This document shows, piece by piece, positions 53,912 to 61,798 of a DNA stretch of 64,000 bases. Where the stretch lies: the NCBI GenBank assembly GCA_965218235.1, contig OZ244596.1, positions 558,001 through 622,000 of the forward strand, given 5' to 3'. The notes below the pieces were generated by a model that did not search any database, was not told the origin of the DNA, and was given only the letters and a program-made list of their open reading frames with translations. Every line of letters begins with the position of its first letter. The stretch's first letter is position 1. Origin of the DNA: CADCWK01 sp965218235 (GTDB taxonomy: Bacteria > Chloroflexota > Chloroflexia > Thermomicrobiales > UBA6265). Both the position numbers and the translations under genes were made by a program.

Positions 53912-55024
53912 ATGGCGATCAGCAACGATAGTCAAGCGTCCTTTGCCCCACCCGAACATCAGCCGCCCTTTCCGTTGCCGAGCGAGTATCTTTTTGATCC
54001 GGACTTTAAAGGGCTGGGGATCCACGGTGATCGCCACAACACCACCCTAGATCTGGCTGATCGGAAACGAACCATGGAGGCCGGTATATCGTCTATCGTC
54101 GCTACGTTCATGGTCTTTGCATCGGGTTATTTAGTCATCGTGCTCTCTCAAAAACTTCCCGTCGTTGTCGACTTGCTGTCACTCTCTCATCGGGAACGCC
54201 CGTCCATCTGCGAATTTACGGCGCAAGACCTGGATGATAGTTACGGATCGGACTATATTCTGGGGATGTTTGATGCATGCATCTTCGGCGTGCAGTCTCA
54301 AGACGATAGGTGGATTCTCAATAATTTCATCATACTTATGGCTCCCCCCATCGCCATTAGCCTGTTCTATTTCTACCTACTTTACCGAAAAAAGGGCTAC
54401 CTTCAAAATCGATATGCGCAGACGATCTTTTGTCTCCGTGAGTTTCGTTCCTTGCTTCGCTGTCTCATTGCTCCTGACAAATTTACGATTGCCAATGTCC
54501 GTGCCAGTCTGTTGTATCGCTTGAGAGAGGAGATCAACAACCCGGATATACACCTCAAGACGACTGATCGTAGCATGGACACTAGCGACATGGTGTATGA
54601 CTTGTACATTGCCGAGGTCCAGGTCCGTCGGACCTACGATGACGATCGTCAGCTACACAACGAGCGACGACGCATGTTGATCGAGGTAGAACGCAATGAT
54701 CTTATGCTGGCGAGTTTGTTGGAAGCGGAGGCAACCCGCTACGTTCGAGAAGCGGAACAGGCCCGGTTTGACCGTGACCAGGATCGATGGAAACGAACGA
54801 TGAAATCGGTGGACGAGTTGCGCAACACCTTGATCCAGACGACGGAGGCACTGCGTAATCACCCTTCCCTGGCACATTTGCTGACGTCGTTCGAAGATAT
54901 GTACGAGGAACTCAATCGGCACCACCCGGACGCGACAAGGGACGCTGAGCGGATGGCTGGCATGGGGGAGCGAGTCGCTCAACAGCACTTCCGGGACACC
55001 TATGGCGTCAACCCGAACCGATAA
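53912..55024 (+). CDS. Two-TM protein with long C-terminal coiled coil, low GC
   Basis: 370 aa, family not recognised. A polar N-terminus (1-55) is followed by membrane helix 1 (GISSIVATFMVFASGYLVIVL, about 59-80), an external loop with two Cys, helix 2 (NNFIILMAPPIAISLFYFYLL, about 138-160) and a cytoplasmic, highly charged helical region (about 230-330). Base composition is unlike its neighbours: bases 54361-54420 hold only 24 G or C of 60, and the gene uses TTA and CTA codons. Its end overlaps the coupling ATPase gene by 23 bases, suggesting a partner role in DNA transfer. Confidence 0.65.
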   Translation: MAISNDSQASFAPPEHQPPFPLPSEYLFDPDFKGLGIHGDRHNTTLDLADRKRTMEAGISSIVATFMVFASGYLVIVLSQKLPVVVDLLSLSHRERPSICEFTAQDLDDSYGSDYILGMFDACIFGVQSQDDRWILNNFIILMAPPIAISLFYFYLLYRKKGYLQNRYAQTIFCLREFRSLLRCLIAPDKFTIANVRASLLYRLREEINNPDIHLKTTDRSMDTSDMVYDLYIAEVQVRRTYDDDRQLHNERRRMLIEVERNDLMLASLLEAEATRYVREAEQARFDRDQDRWKRTMKSVDELRNTLIQTTEALRNHPSLAHLLTSFEDMYEELNRHHPDATRDAERMAGMGERVAQQHFRDTYGVNPNR

Positions 55025-56933
55025 TAGTGATCGCCTGACGGTCGGAACCCACGTCCTCACTAACTCTGCGTTGCGGTTTCCAACCAGGATACCTGTCGCG
55101 TCATTTGGGTCGTGTTACGTCGTAGGTCGATCCGGTGAAGGCAAGTCGACGGCCCTGGGCAATCTCGCGCACGAGTTTCTCCGGCAGGGCGATGGCGTCC
55201 TGATCATTGATCCCAAGGGCGATCTGGCCAAGGATGTTGCGGCTCGTTTAGACCGCGTCGCGCCCGACCGGCTCGTCTATGTCGCGCCGGGTAATGCCGA
55301 GGGCGACGCCTGGACCTTGAACCCGCTGGAGTTTGACCGGAGCAAGCTGACCGAGGAGCAGATCGACGCCTACGCCAGCATCGTCACCAACAACGTCCTC
55401 TCGACCTTCGTCCATATCGGCCGCGCGAACATGGACGTCACGACCAACATCGTGCTCTACATCCAGTACGCACTCAGCCTGGTCATGATCCAGACTGATC
55501 CGACGCTCAGAGACGCGCTTGACGTGCTGGAAGAGCCGACCTATCGCGCCGATCTCCTACGCCAGTGGGGCCTCCGCGAGCATCTGACCCGGGGCCAAGA
55601 AGCAGCGGTTTCGTTCTGGAAGAAGTTCGAGGAAGACCATCCCAAGGGTCGCTACACCTCCTCCGATACAGCCTCGACCGAGAAAAGACTCTGGACCATC
55701 GTCAATCACAGTGCGGTCCAGGCATGGATGAGCACCTACCGCTCATCATTTCGGGTGAATGAGTGGCTCGATCAAGGCAGATGTGTCGTCGTGAACCTGG
55801 CCGAATATCTGGACGACATCCAAGGTAACTTCGTTGGGTCGCTGATCATGTCGCACATGATCAATACGTACAAGCTGCGCGCTACAGGGCTCGTTGACTG
55901 GGATAGAGACCGGCGGTTTCGGCTGATCTGTGACGAGTTTCATCAGCTGGCACCCGCACCGTTTCGGCAGGTCATCAATCAGGGCCGGTCGTTCAATGTC
56001 TTCCCGGTCATCGCTCATCAGACACCGGCTGATCTCGATAATCCCTATGACAAGGAACAAGAGAATCTGTTCAATGCGACCAAGCAGGTGTGGGTATCAA
56101 TTGCTTTCTACGGGGACAATCCTGATCAAGTGATTGATGATGATCCCGATTCTCTCGACTTGCACGAGTCGAATGTGACCTGGCGGGAGCGCCCAGGGGG
56201 CACTCGGCGACGCAAAGTGCAGATGGCTAACTGGTGGGCAAAGCCATCGCCTGGTCGACTGGAAACGGTCATTCGGGAATCACTTGCCCTGGCTACCCCA
56301 GCCGATCAGGTTCCGGGCTTCACGCATCGCCTCGATGCTCTCAAGCGTCGTGGTACAAGTGAAGGTACCGATCATGACCAATCCGAATCCCCCATCCCCA
56401 CCGCCCCCGACCTCCCTCCTACCCGGGCGCAAGCAGCTGCACCGGCCGCATCGCAAACGGATCAACTTCCAGCCCGACCCGGACAACACCCGGTGTCTGG
56501 AGGCGATCCGGCACGGTCTGGACGCCCTGCTGGCGATCGACCGGCACCGGTGTCTGACCTCCTGGCAGCTGGCCAGATTGCTGCTGCTCCACGAACCAAG
56601 CCGGGGACGGCTCAGCAAGGGCGCGTCCGTCCCGGCAAGGGCCGAGGTGGCACGCACGCCGGCCGCGGCACGAAGCGCGATCAACCAGACGTGTCTGCGA
56701 CCGCTCAAGGATCTGGGCCTGGTCGAGGTGGTCCGGGTCTTCCGCGAGCAGAAGAGCCTGATCGACGGTCACCTGAGCACCAACCCGATCGAGGTCAACA
56801 TCCTGTCAGCCCAGGGACAGAAAGTCCTGCGGGAGTACTGGGAGGGCCTTGGGCAGACGGAGCGGGTGCGGTCGGGGCGCAAGAGCCGGAACGTCGCGAA
56901 CCAGATCCAGAACCACCTCCTCGCCGTCAATGA
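55002..56933 (+). CDS. VirD4/TraG-like type IV coupling ATPase
   Basis: 643 aa. Walker A at residues 42-49 (GRSGEGKS, Lys48), IDPKGDLAKDVA, and Walker B RLICDEFHQ with Asp311-Glu312, followed by NQGRSFNVFPVIAHQ, mark the TraD/TraG/TraM-recognition ATPases that bring DNA to a conjugation channel. No N-terminal membrane helices are present; the upstream two-TM protein may supply the anchor. From residue 458 on the reading frame lies on top of the next gene and reads as Pro/Gln/Arg-rich low-complexity sequence. Confidence 0.82.
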   Translation: MASTRTDNSDRLTVGTHVLTNSALRFPTRIPVASFGSCYVVGRSGEGKSTALGNLAHEFLRQGDGVLIIDPKGDLAKDVAARLDRVAPDRLVYVAPGNAEGDAWTLNPLEFDRSKLTEEQIDAYASIVTNNVLSTFVHIGRANMDVTTNIVLYIQYALSLVMIQTDPTLRDALDVLEEPTYRADLLRQWGLREHLTRGQEAAVSFWKKFEEDHPKGRYTSSDTASTEKRLWTIVNHSAVQAWMSTYRSSFRVNEWLDQGRCVVVNLAEYLDDIQGNFVGSLIMSHMINTYKLRATGLVDWDRDRRFRLICDEFHQLAPAPFRQVINQGRSFNVFPVIAHQTPADLDNPYDKEQENLFNATKQVWVSIAFYGDNPDQVIDDDPDSLDLHESNVTWRERPGGTRRRKVQMANWWAKPSPGRLETVIRESLALATPADQVPGFTHRLDALKRRGTSEGTDHDQSESPIPTAPDLPPTRAQAAAPAASQTDQLPARPGQHPVSGGDPARSGRPAGDRPAPVSDLLAAGQIAAAPRTKPGTAQQGRVRPGKGRGGTHAGRGTKRDQPDVSATAQGSGPGRGGPGLPRAEEPDRRSPEHQPDRGQHPVSPGTESPAGVLGGPWADGAGAVGAQEPERREPDPEPPPRRQ

Positions 56934-57471
56934 TGTGGCCGTGGCCCTGATCGGCGAATGTGCCGTGCGCGACACGCCCGTCGTCTCCTGGCTCGATGAC
57001 GCCCAGATCAAGGAATTGCGCACGGCCAGGCGGCTCGGTAACCTGCCGTTCGAGCCGGACGGTCTCGCGGTGATCCAGTCCGGTACGACCCTGGTCCCGC
57101 TCATTGTCGAGGTCGACCTGGGCACGGAGTCGATCGACTCGGACGCGCCCAACTCCTGGACCAGCAAGATGACGCGGTACCAGACGTACTTCCGGACCGG
57201 CTACCCGACCGATCCGCTCTTTGCGGGAATGACCAGGCCGATCGTCCTGACCGCGACGACGGTACCGGCCCGGCTCGGCCGACTGCTCGAGGCGACCGCG
57301 AACGTCGGCGGCAAGCAGGCGTACTGGGCGACGTGCCTGGACTGGTTCGCCCCGGCGGACATCGCCGAGACCAGAAACCTGACCGACGCGATCTGGCGGA
57401 TCACCGGTGTTGACGGCTTCGCCTCCATGGCCGATCACATCGACCGACGCCGCACGGAGCGCGCACCTTAG
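56374..57471 (+). CDS. Replication-relaxation family protein
   Basis: 365 aa. A winged-helix N-terminus (LDALLAIDRHRCLTSWQLARLLLL ... INQTCLRPLKDLGLVEVVRV) precedes a nuclease-like domain (NHLLAVNDVAVALIGEC ... FEPDGLAVIQSG..LVPLIVEVDLGTESI) as in replication-relaxation proteins of plasmids and integrative elements, thought to act in plasmid replication or strand relaxation. ATG 56374 has GAAGG about 8 nt upstream. The gene overlaps the 3' 560 bases of the coupling-ATPase frame in the +1 phase. Confidence 0.75.
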   Translation: MTNPNPPSPPPPTSLLPGRKQLHRPHRKRINFQPDPDNTRCLEAIRHGLDALLAIDRHRCLTSWQLARLLLLHEPSRGRLSKGASVPARAEVARTPAAARSAINQTCLRPLKDLGLVEVVRVFREQKSLIDGHLSTNPIEVNILSAQGQKVLREYWEGLGQTERVRSGRKSRNVANQIQNHLLAVNDVAVALIGECAVRDTPVVSWLDDAQIKELRTARRLGNLPFEPDGLAVIQSGTTLVPLIVEVDLGTESIDSDAPNSWTSKMTRYQTYFRTGYPTDPLFAGMTRPIVLTATTVPARLGRLLEATANVGGKQAYWATCLDWFAPADIAETRNLTDAIWRITGVDGFASMADHIDRRRTERAP

Positions 57472-58277
57472 CCGACCACTTACGCCCCGCCAATTGCGAC
57501 CCAATCCGCGCTCCACCGTGGCCGCCACTGTCCATTCCGGACCGGTTTGGCGGCCACTTTGCTTGACCGGGCCGCGACTATTAGGGAGAAGGAAAGAAGT
57601 CAATAAAAAGAGATGAGAAAGGGAGCGTGGAACGCGGAAAGGTTGCGGCGAGCGCGAGTGGGATGGGGGTGCGAACGAGTTGCACAGGGCGAGGGATGGG
57701 CAGAGCCAAGAACACTGGGCGTGAAGCCAGGGACGCTACGCGAGGAAGCGATCGGTGGAACGATGGAGAGGACCGGGCCGCGAACGGGCGAGCACGGGAA
57801 GACCTCAGACGACGGACGTGACCGGAAGGATCAGGCCGGGAGGCGAGGGAGAAAAGGTATCGGGGACACGGGAGAGGACGGACGTGAGAGGAGGGCGAAA
57901 CCGGGGTTGGTGAAGGACAAACCAGAGACGACGGGGTAAGCGCGAAGCGAACATGGGAACCGTCGGTGGCCGGCAACGGGAAGGCAGACCGTGCTGATGG
58001 CACGGCCAGCCAACCCGTTCCGGATCGGGCGTGGGTCGCTAGCGCGTACGACAGGCGTCAACCAGGCGCATGCACGGCCTAGGGCCGGCGCCATAGACGG
58101 GTGTGGACGCTGAGCGGAAGGCCGGCTGATCTGACGAAACGTCATCACTGCCTTCCACAGTGTTTCAGGTGGCACAAGGGATCGCTATGCTCACTTCGCT
58201 ACGCTGCGTGCCCTTGCCCTCACCAGAACCATGTTTCTGTGGCAGCAATGACTGCCGGAACTGGAGGTGATGGTGAA
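57472..58277. other. Gene-poor stretch with a purine-rich strand
   Basis: 806 bases. By hand count 222 of the 300 bases 57601-57900 are purines on the plus strand, and the bias ends near 57960. A 108-codon frame (57613-57939) crosses it but reads as Arg/Gly/Glu-rich repeats and may be a by-product of the composition. Possible roles are an origin of transfer or replication, or an untranslated RNA. Nothing recognisable lies at 57960-58277. Confidence 0.45.
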
Positions 58278-58451
58278 ATGGTCGATCGAGAACGCAAGCG
58301 AGCGCTTGAACCGCACGTCGAGACGCTGGTGCAGATTGCGCGGCGGTACTACCTGGCGAAGGTGAATCTGGCGGAGGCGGACGAGGTACGGAAGATCGAG
58401 CGGATGCTCCACGCGCACTGCATGCTGGTGGGGTCCCTCGCACGTAAGTGA
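58278..58451 (+). CDS. Small hypothetical protein
   Basis: 57 aa, one charged helix-turn-helix-like pair (RKRALEPHVETLVQIARRYYLAKVNLAEADEVRKIERML). GGAGGTGAT ends 5 nt before ATG 58278, a strong ribosome site, so translation is likely. Function unknown. Confidence 0.6.
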   Translation: MVDRERKRALEPHVETLVQIARRYYLAKVNLAEADEVRKIERMLHAHCMLVGSLARK

Positions 58452-58511
58452 GCTGGAGAGGGTCAGGCCGAAGGGTCTGGCCCTCACTGCGTGGTCTGAC
58501 CAGGTGGGTGT

Positions 58512-58667
58512 TGATCTACCGACGCAGCCTGTTTGCCGGAGCCCTGTGCGGAGGCATGGCACAGGACTCCAACAAGCAAGCGCTTGTGGTGATCTGAAGC
58601 GACGCAGCTTGTTTGCCGGTTTGCTCTGGCGGGGAGGCATGCCAGATCAATCCAACAAGCAAGCGCT
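58512..58667 (+). repeat. Two tandem structured repeats (covarying hairpins)
   Basis: Copy 1 (58520-58584) and copy 2 (58600-58667) share CGACGCAGC.TGTTTGCCGG at the left, GGAGGCAT in the loop and CCAACAAGCAAGCGCT at the right, and are each preceded by TGATCT. Each folds into one long hairpin. In copy 1 58543-58549 pairs with 58559-58565; in copy 2 58625-58630 pairs with 58641-58646. The upper stems differ in sequence but stay paired. Both keep a TGCC bulge (58534-58537, 58614-58617) and a lower 7-bp stem ending in AACAAGC. Strand is assumed from the neighbouring genes. Confidence 0.7.
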
Positions 58668-58769
58668 AGGGCGAGATCGAGCGCATGATGAAGACAGAGC
58701 TTGAATGAAGCCAGTTGACTCGGAGAAGTCATGAAGGAGAGGAAATCACCGGACAAAAGGCAATAGGCA
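58668..58769. other. Short stretch without assigned function
   Basis: A run with several AAGGAG/AGGAGAGG-like sites and a possible 11-codon leader starting at 58730-58732; nothing else is seen. Confidence 0.2.
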
Positions 58770-58931
58770 ATGGAGAGGAAGTCAATTGAAATGGAGGCAC
58801 AAAAGGAGCGAAACTCAATCAGACCCATCCCCCCTTGCGTCAAGGATCGCTCAGGCGGCGACAAGCCAAAAGGCCACGCCGCTCAACGCGGTGGTCCTGC
58901 TGGACCAGTCTTTCACCTTGCCCCCGCCTGA
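58770..58931 (+). CDS. Possible 53-residue small protein
   Basis: An ATG frame of 54 codons with AAAGG about 10 nt upstream. The product is basic and Gly/Pro rich at its end, without motifs. It may be a leader or may not be expressed. Confidence 0.3.
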   Translation: MERKSIEMEAQKERNSIRPIPPCVKDRSGGDKPKGHAAQRGGPAGPVFHLAPA

Positions 58932-58990
58932 GCAGCGCACCGGTTAAGGGGGGAAGGTGACTCCCTACATACGACAGGGAGGCAATAATC

Positions 58991-59230
58991 ATGACCAGAC
59001 AACAACGACGACTGTTTCGCAGAGCGGGAATCAGCTGGCATCGAGAACTCAGCATGGACATCAGAGAGGTGCAGAGACGTGCAGAAGCGTGGCTGTACCG
59101 GCACTGGGTCGTGTATCGCTGGGGCAACGACGTTGACCGCGAGTGGCAACGGTGGGAGGCGTGGAGACATCAGCAGGACAAGATAGCCAGCTGGAACGAT
59201 TGGTCAATCCGCAAAAAGAAAGACCGCTGA
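58991..59230 (+). CDS. Small basic, Trp-rich hypothetical protein
   Basis: 79 aa with nine Trp and many Arg/Lys residues (AEAWLYRHWVVYRWGNDVDREWQRWEAWRH), no known family. GGGAGG lies 9 nt before ATG 58991. It could bind nucleic acid, but this is only a guess from charge. Confidence 0.6.
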   Translation: MTRQQRRLFRRAGISWHRELSMDIREVQRRAEAWLYRHWVVYRWGNDVDREWQRWEAWRHQQDKIASWNDWSIRKKKDR

Positions 59231-59234
59231 TGAT

Positions 59235-59278
59235 GTCAACTCAATAGTTGACAAAGATGTAAGAAAAGCGCATAATAT
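59235..59278 (+). promoter_or_regulatory. Promoter with an overlapping operator for the small-gene operon
   Basis: TTGACA (59248-59253), 17 bases, CATAAT (59271-59276); TAATAT two bases on is an alternative -10. The perfect inverted repeat GTCAACT-CAAT-AGTTGAC (59235-59252) covers the -35, so a repressor bound there would block transcription. Confidence 0.75.
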
Positions 59279-59354
59279 TCATATATCCAAAGAAGGATAA
59301 GCACCTTGAAAACCGAATAGGTAAGACAACTGAATACATATACACAGGAGGCAT

Positions 59355-59633
59355 ATGGATACGACAAGCATGACGATGATTAGCCGTGACCTCAACGACG
59401 AGGTTGCGCACCTCTTCCGGCAAGTGATTACCGGCATGGAAGAGTTGCAGGACAAGACAGGCATAGGTCTGGACATCTACCGCATGGCGCTCACGGGTCA
59501 GCAAGAACGATGGAACCGCCGGACAGTGATTGACCGGGGCGCTGAAGCCTCAGGTATCGACCTGGCCGCTGAGCGGGAACTGCAGCAGGCATTGATTGGT
59601 CAGACCTACGAGGACGCCAGTCATGGTCAATAA
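59355..59633 (+). CDS. Small hypothetical protein
   Basis: 92 aa, helical and acidic at the N-terminus (SRDLNDEVAHLFRQVITGMEELQDKTGIGLDIYRMALTG). AGGAGG sits 3 nt before ATG 59355 and a promoter lies just upstream, so it is the first gene of the operon running to 62.8 kb. No family is recognised. Its end overlaps the next start. Confidence 0.6.
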   Translation: MDTTSMTMISRDLNDEVAHLFRQVITGMEELQDKTGIGLDIYRMALTGQQERWNRRTVIDRGAEASGIDLAAERELQQALIGQTYEDASHGQ

Positions 59634-59835
59634 TCGACACCCGGACGACGTGCGGGCCGAGCAGGACGAGATTGCGGAAGCCCGGGACGGTGGCTGGCTG
59701 GCCTGGATGGAATTGGAACATCGCCGCAGGGCACTTATCAAAGAACGTGAGCGAAGCAATCAGCAAACAGCGGTCAGTCTCGGTTTCGATGGCCTGAACC
59801 ACTTCCACGAGGTGCAGGCGCAACTGGCGGGCTAA
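59623..59835 (+). CDS. Small hypothetical protein
   Basis: 70 aa, mostly one amphipathic helix (DDVRAEQDEIAEARDGGWLAWMELEHRRRALIKERERS). ATG 59623 lies 11 bases inside the end of the preceding gene, with GAGGACGCC upstream. Unknown function. Confidence 0.55.
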   Translation: MVNNRHPDDVRAEQDEIAEARDGGWLAWMELEHRRRALIKERERSNQQTAVSLGFDGLNHFHEVQAQLAG

Positions 59836-59898
59836 GACACACAGCGAGCGGGTGAGGGAGAGAGTTCTCCCCGCTTCGCTTCGACACAAAGGAGGGCA

Positions 59899-60495
59899 AT
59901 GCCCAATCACACAACCAACTACGTCGCCATCGTTGGCGGCAAACAGGCGATAGCCGACCTGAAGCAACGGGTCATCAAGCACGAGGACAACGGTGTCCTG
60001 TTCGACTTCAACGGCATCATCCCGATGCCGGAGGAACTGCAGACCACTATCAGCCCGACGACGGTCGTGCCTACCCAGGACGAAGCCGACCGGCGCAATG
60101 CCGAGCACACGCTGGTGCTGGACACGATGCACCCGGAGATGGTGCGCTACATCAGCGAGGCTGAGGCCGAGCGACGAGGCAAGGCATACGGAACGACCAG
60201 ACTGAGCATTGGTGACCCCCGCATCCTCAACTGGTACGACTGGGCGACAAAGTACTGGGGCACCAAGTGGAACGGCTACGACGCCGATGTCTTGCATGAG
60301 GGCGACAGCATCCTGGCCGTTCGCTTCGACACCGCCTGGAGCGCACCCACACCTATCTTTGATGCACTGGTAACGCAAGGCTTCGAGGTCAACGCCTACA
60401 GTGAATACGAGGGCGGCGAGACCGCCGACGAATACGGCGAACCGTACAGCTACTTCGACGTCGAGACCACCGTCACGTACGCCGGAGCGCAATAG
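59899..60495 (+). CDS. Api92-like / DUF1281-like protein
   Basis: 198 aa. The start MPNHTTNYVAIVGGKQAIADL, the middle FDFNGIIPMPEELQ and the block LNWYDWATKYWGTKWNGYDAD followed by FDTAWSAPTPIFDALVTQ are the hallmarks of the Api92-like ferredoxin-fold family found in phages and plasmids; its role is not known. AAAGGAGGG precedes the ATG. It fits an accessory operon of a mobile element. Confidence 0.75.
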   Translation: MPNHTTNYVAIVGGKQAIADLKQRVIKHEDNGVLFDFNGIIPMPEELQTTISPTTVVPTQDEADRRNAEHTLVLDTMHPEMVRYISEAEAERRGKAYGTTRLSIGDPRILNWYDWATKYWGTKWNGYDADVLHEGDSILAVRFDTAWSAPTPIFDALVTQGFEVNAYSEYEGGETADEYGEPYSYFDVETTVTYAGAQ

Positions 60496-60506
60496 ACCGA
60501 GCAACA

Positions 60507-60549
60507 CATATCGGGGCGGCGCAATGGTCGCCCCAGAAGGAGGACGATG
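60507..60549 (+). promoter_or_regulatory. Leader hairpin, copy 1
   Basis: CATATCGGGGCGGCG begins the element; GGGGCG (60513-60518) pairs with CGCCCC (60529-60534), followed directly by AGAAGGAGGACG and the next ATG. The same arrangement recurs at 61009-61049. Confidence 0.55.
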
Positions 60550-61002
60550 GACAGAACCCAACTAAAATATGGCGCTACGTTCAGACTGCATCGGGATTGG
60601 GATGAGCACAGTGAAGGCGATGCCTTGGAGCTAGTCTTTGACGATGGCACCGATAACTTGATGTTTAAGCGCGTAAGCGACGGACTCAAGCAGTGGACGC
60701 CACTCGACTACGTTGATGTCATCGCCCAGCACACCATAGACGACATCACGACGCTAAGTGTCGGAACCGTCCTGCGGGACGAGAACGGCAAGCACCGACG
60801 AGTGCTAGGTATCTGTGGCGAAGTCATCCTGTTCAGCCAAGCGGCGGACAGCGTGGACCACGATGAGGCGCACAGCTTCCGCTTTGGCCACGCGGTCCGC
60901 CAGATGAAACAACGCGGTTGGATGGTCCAGGACGACGAGCCAGTCAAGACGATGACACGGGCTGAGGCGGAGAAACAGCTCAGCGCCAGGATCGAGGGAT
61001 AG
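60547..61002 (+). CDS. Hypothetical protein
   Basis: 151 aa, not recognised. Beta-rich N-terminal half (KYGATFRLHRDWDEHSEGDALELVFDDGT), then SVGTVLRDENGKHRRVLGICGEVILFS, and a helical, basic end. AGAAGGAGGA precedes ATG 60547. It sits behind a leader hairpin. Confidence 0.6.
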   Translation: MDRTQLKYGATFRLHRDWDEHSEGDALELVFDDGTDNLMFKRVSDGLKQWTPLDYVDVIAQHTIDDITTLSVGTVLRDENGKHRRVLGICGEVILFSQAADSVDHDEAHSFRFGHAVRQMKQRGWMVQDDEPVKTMTRAEAEKQLSARIEG

Positions 61003-61008
61003 CACAAC

Positions 61009-61049
61009 CATATCGGGGCGGCGTAACCGTCGCCCCAAGGAGGACAATG
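61009..61049 (+). promoter_or_regulatory. Leader hairpin, copy 2
   Basis: CATATCGGGGCGGCG again, with GGGGCG (61015-61020) paired to CGCCCC (61031-61036), then AAGGAGGACA and ATG 61047. Loop bases differ from copy 1. Confidence 0.55.
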
Positions 61050-61244
61050 ACAACAAACGACGTGAAAAATGAAGTTGAGCTGATTGAGGAATTAGCGCAC
61101 GATAACGAGGCGGCCCACGGTAAAGAAGACGAGCTACACCAGGCGGTCCTGTTGGCGATTGCCGATGGAGCCGACAACCCGGCCGAGCTGGCCAGGGAAG
61201 CACTGAAGACGACGGAGCTGGGATTCGCTAGGTGGTGCGCGTGA
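61047..61244 (+). CDS. Small acidic hypothetical protein
   Basis: 65 aa, strongly acidic and helical (VELIEELAHDNEAAHGKEDELHQAVLLAIADGADNPAELAREAL). AAGGAGGA precedes the ATG. Its stop TGA overlaps the GTG of the YopX gene (GTGA at 61241-61244), so the two are coupled. Confidence 0.55.
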   Translation: MTTNDVKNEVELIEELAHDNEAAHGKEDELHQAVLLAIADGADNPAELAREALKTTELGFARWCA

Positions 61245-61798
61245 ACCGGCCGATCAAGTTCCGGGCTTGGATACCTGAGTTTGAAACGATGGTCAAAGTA
61301 GAGGGGATTGGCTTCGATGGTGGCGATGAAGGCCCTTACATCTGGCACAATAAATTGCGGCTGGATAATGCATCAGCTATGGAGCCGGAGTCGCAGACAA
61401 AACCTGAGTGTGCTACAGACCTAGACAAGTGTGACCTCATGCAGTTCACCGGCCTGAAGGACAAGAACGGTAGAGACATTTACGAGGGCGACATTATTCG
61501 AGTTCGCACCGTACGTGTAAGCGGATCACAGAGCACTTGGTATCAGAAGACCAACCTGAATCACGGTCATGTCTTCATCAACTGCTACGTCATCTACAAC
61601 CAAGAGCACCTCGAGTGGCAGCTGCGACTTTGCCGTCGCTCAGAAGTTCAAGACATTGAAGCCCCTAGAGGCGCAGAGCGAGATAGCCAACATGTTCACG
61701 TTCCCTTCTCACTCTTCGACCGCGATTGCTGTCAGCAGGGTGAAGTTAGCGGCAACATCTACGAAAACCCTGAACTGCTGGAGGCCCATGCAGCCTAG
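61241..61798 (+). CDS. YopX family protein
   Basis: 185 aa. The frame begins with RPIKFRAWIPEFETMVKV, has LMQFTGLKDKNGRDIYEGDIIRVR in the middle and ends with SGNIYENPELLE, the three conserved blocks of YopX phage proteins. Function of the family is unknown. GTG 61241 is preferred because it overlaps the upstream stop as GTGA; GTG 61232 is in frame. Its gene has notably lower GC than host genes. Confidence 0.85.
   Translation: MNRPIKFRAWIPEFETMVKVEGIGFDGGDEGPYIWHNKLRLDNASAMEPESQTKPECATDLDKCDLMQFTGLKDKNGRDIYEGDIIRVRTVRVSGSQSTWYQKTNLNHGHVFINCYVIYNQEHLEWQLRLCRRSEVQDIEAPRGAERDSQHVHVPFSLFDRDCCQQGEVSGNIYENPELLEAHAA

Noticed and set aside
57581..58003. 140-codon minus-strand frame in the purine-rich stretch
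   Set aside because: Ser/Pro/Arg-rich product caused by pyrimidine bias; no ribosome site or motif.
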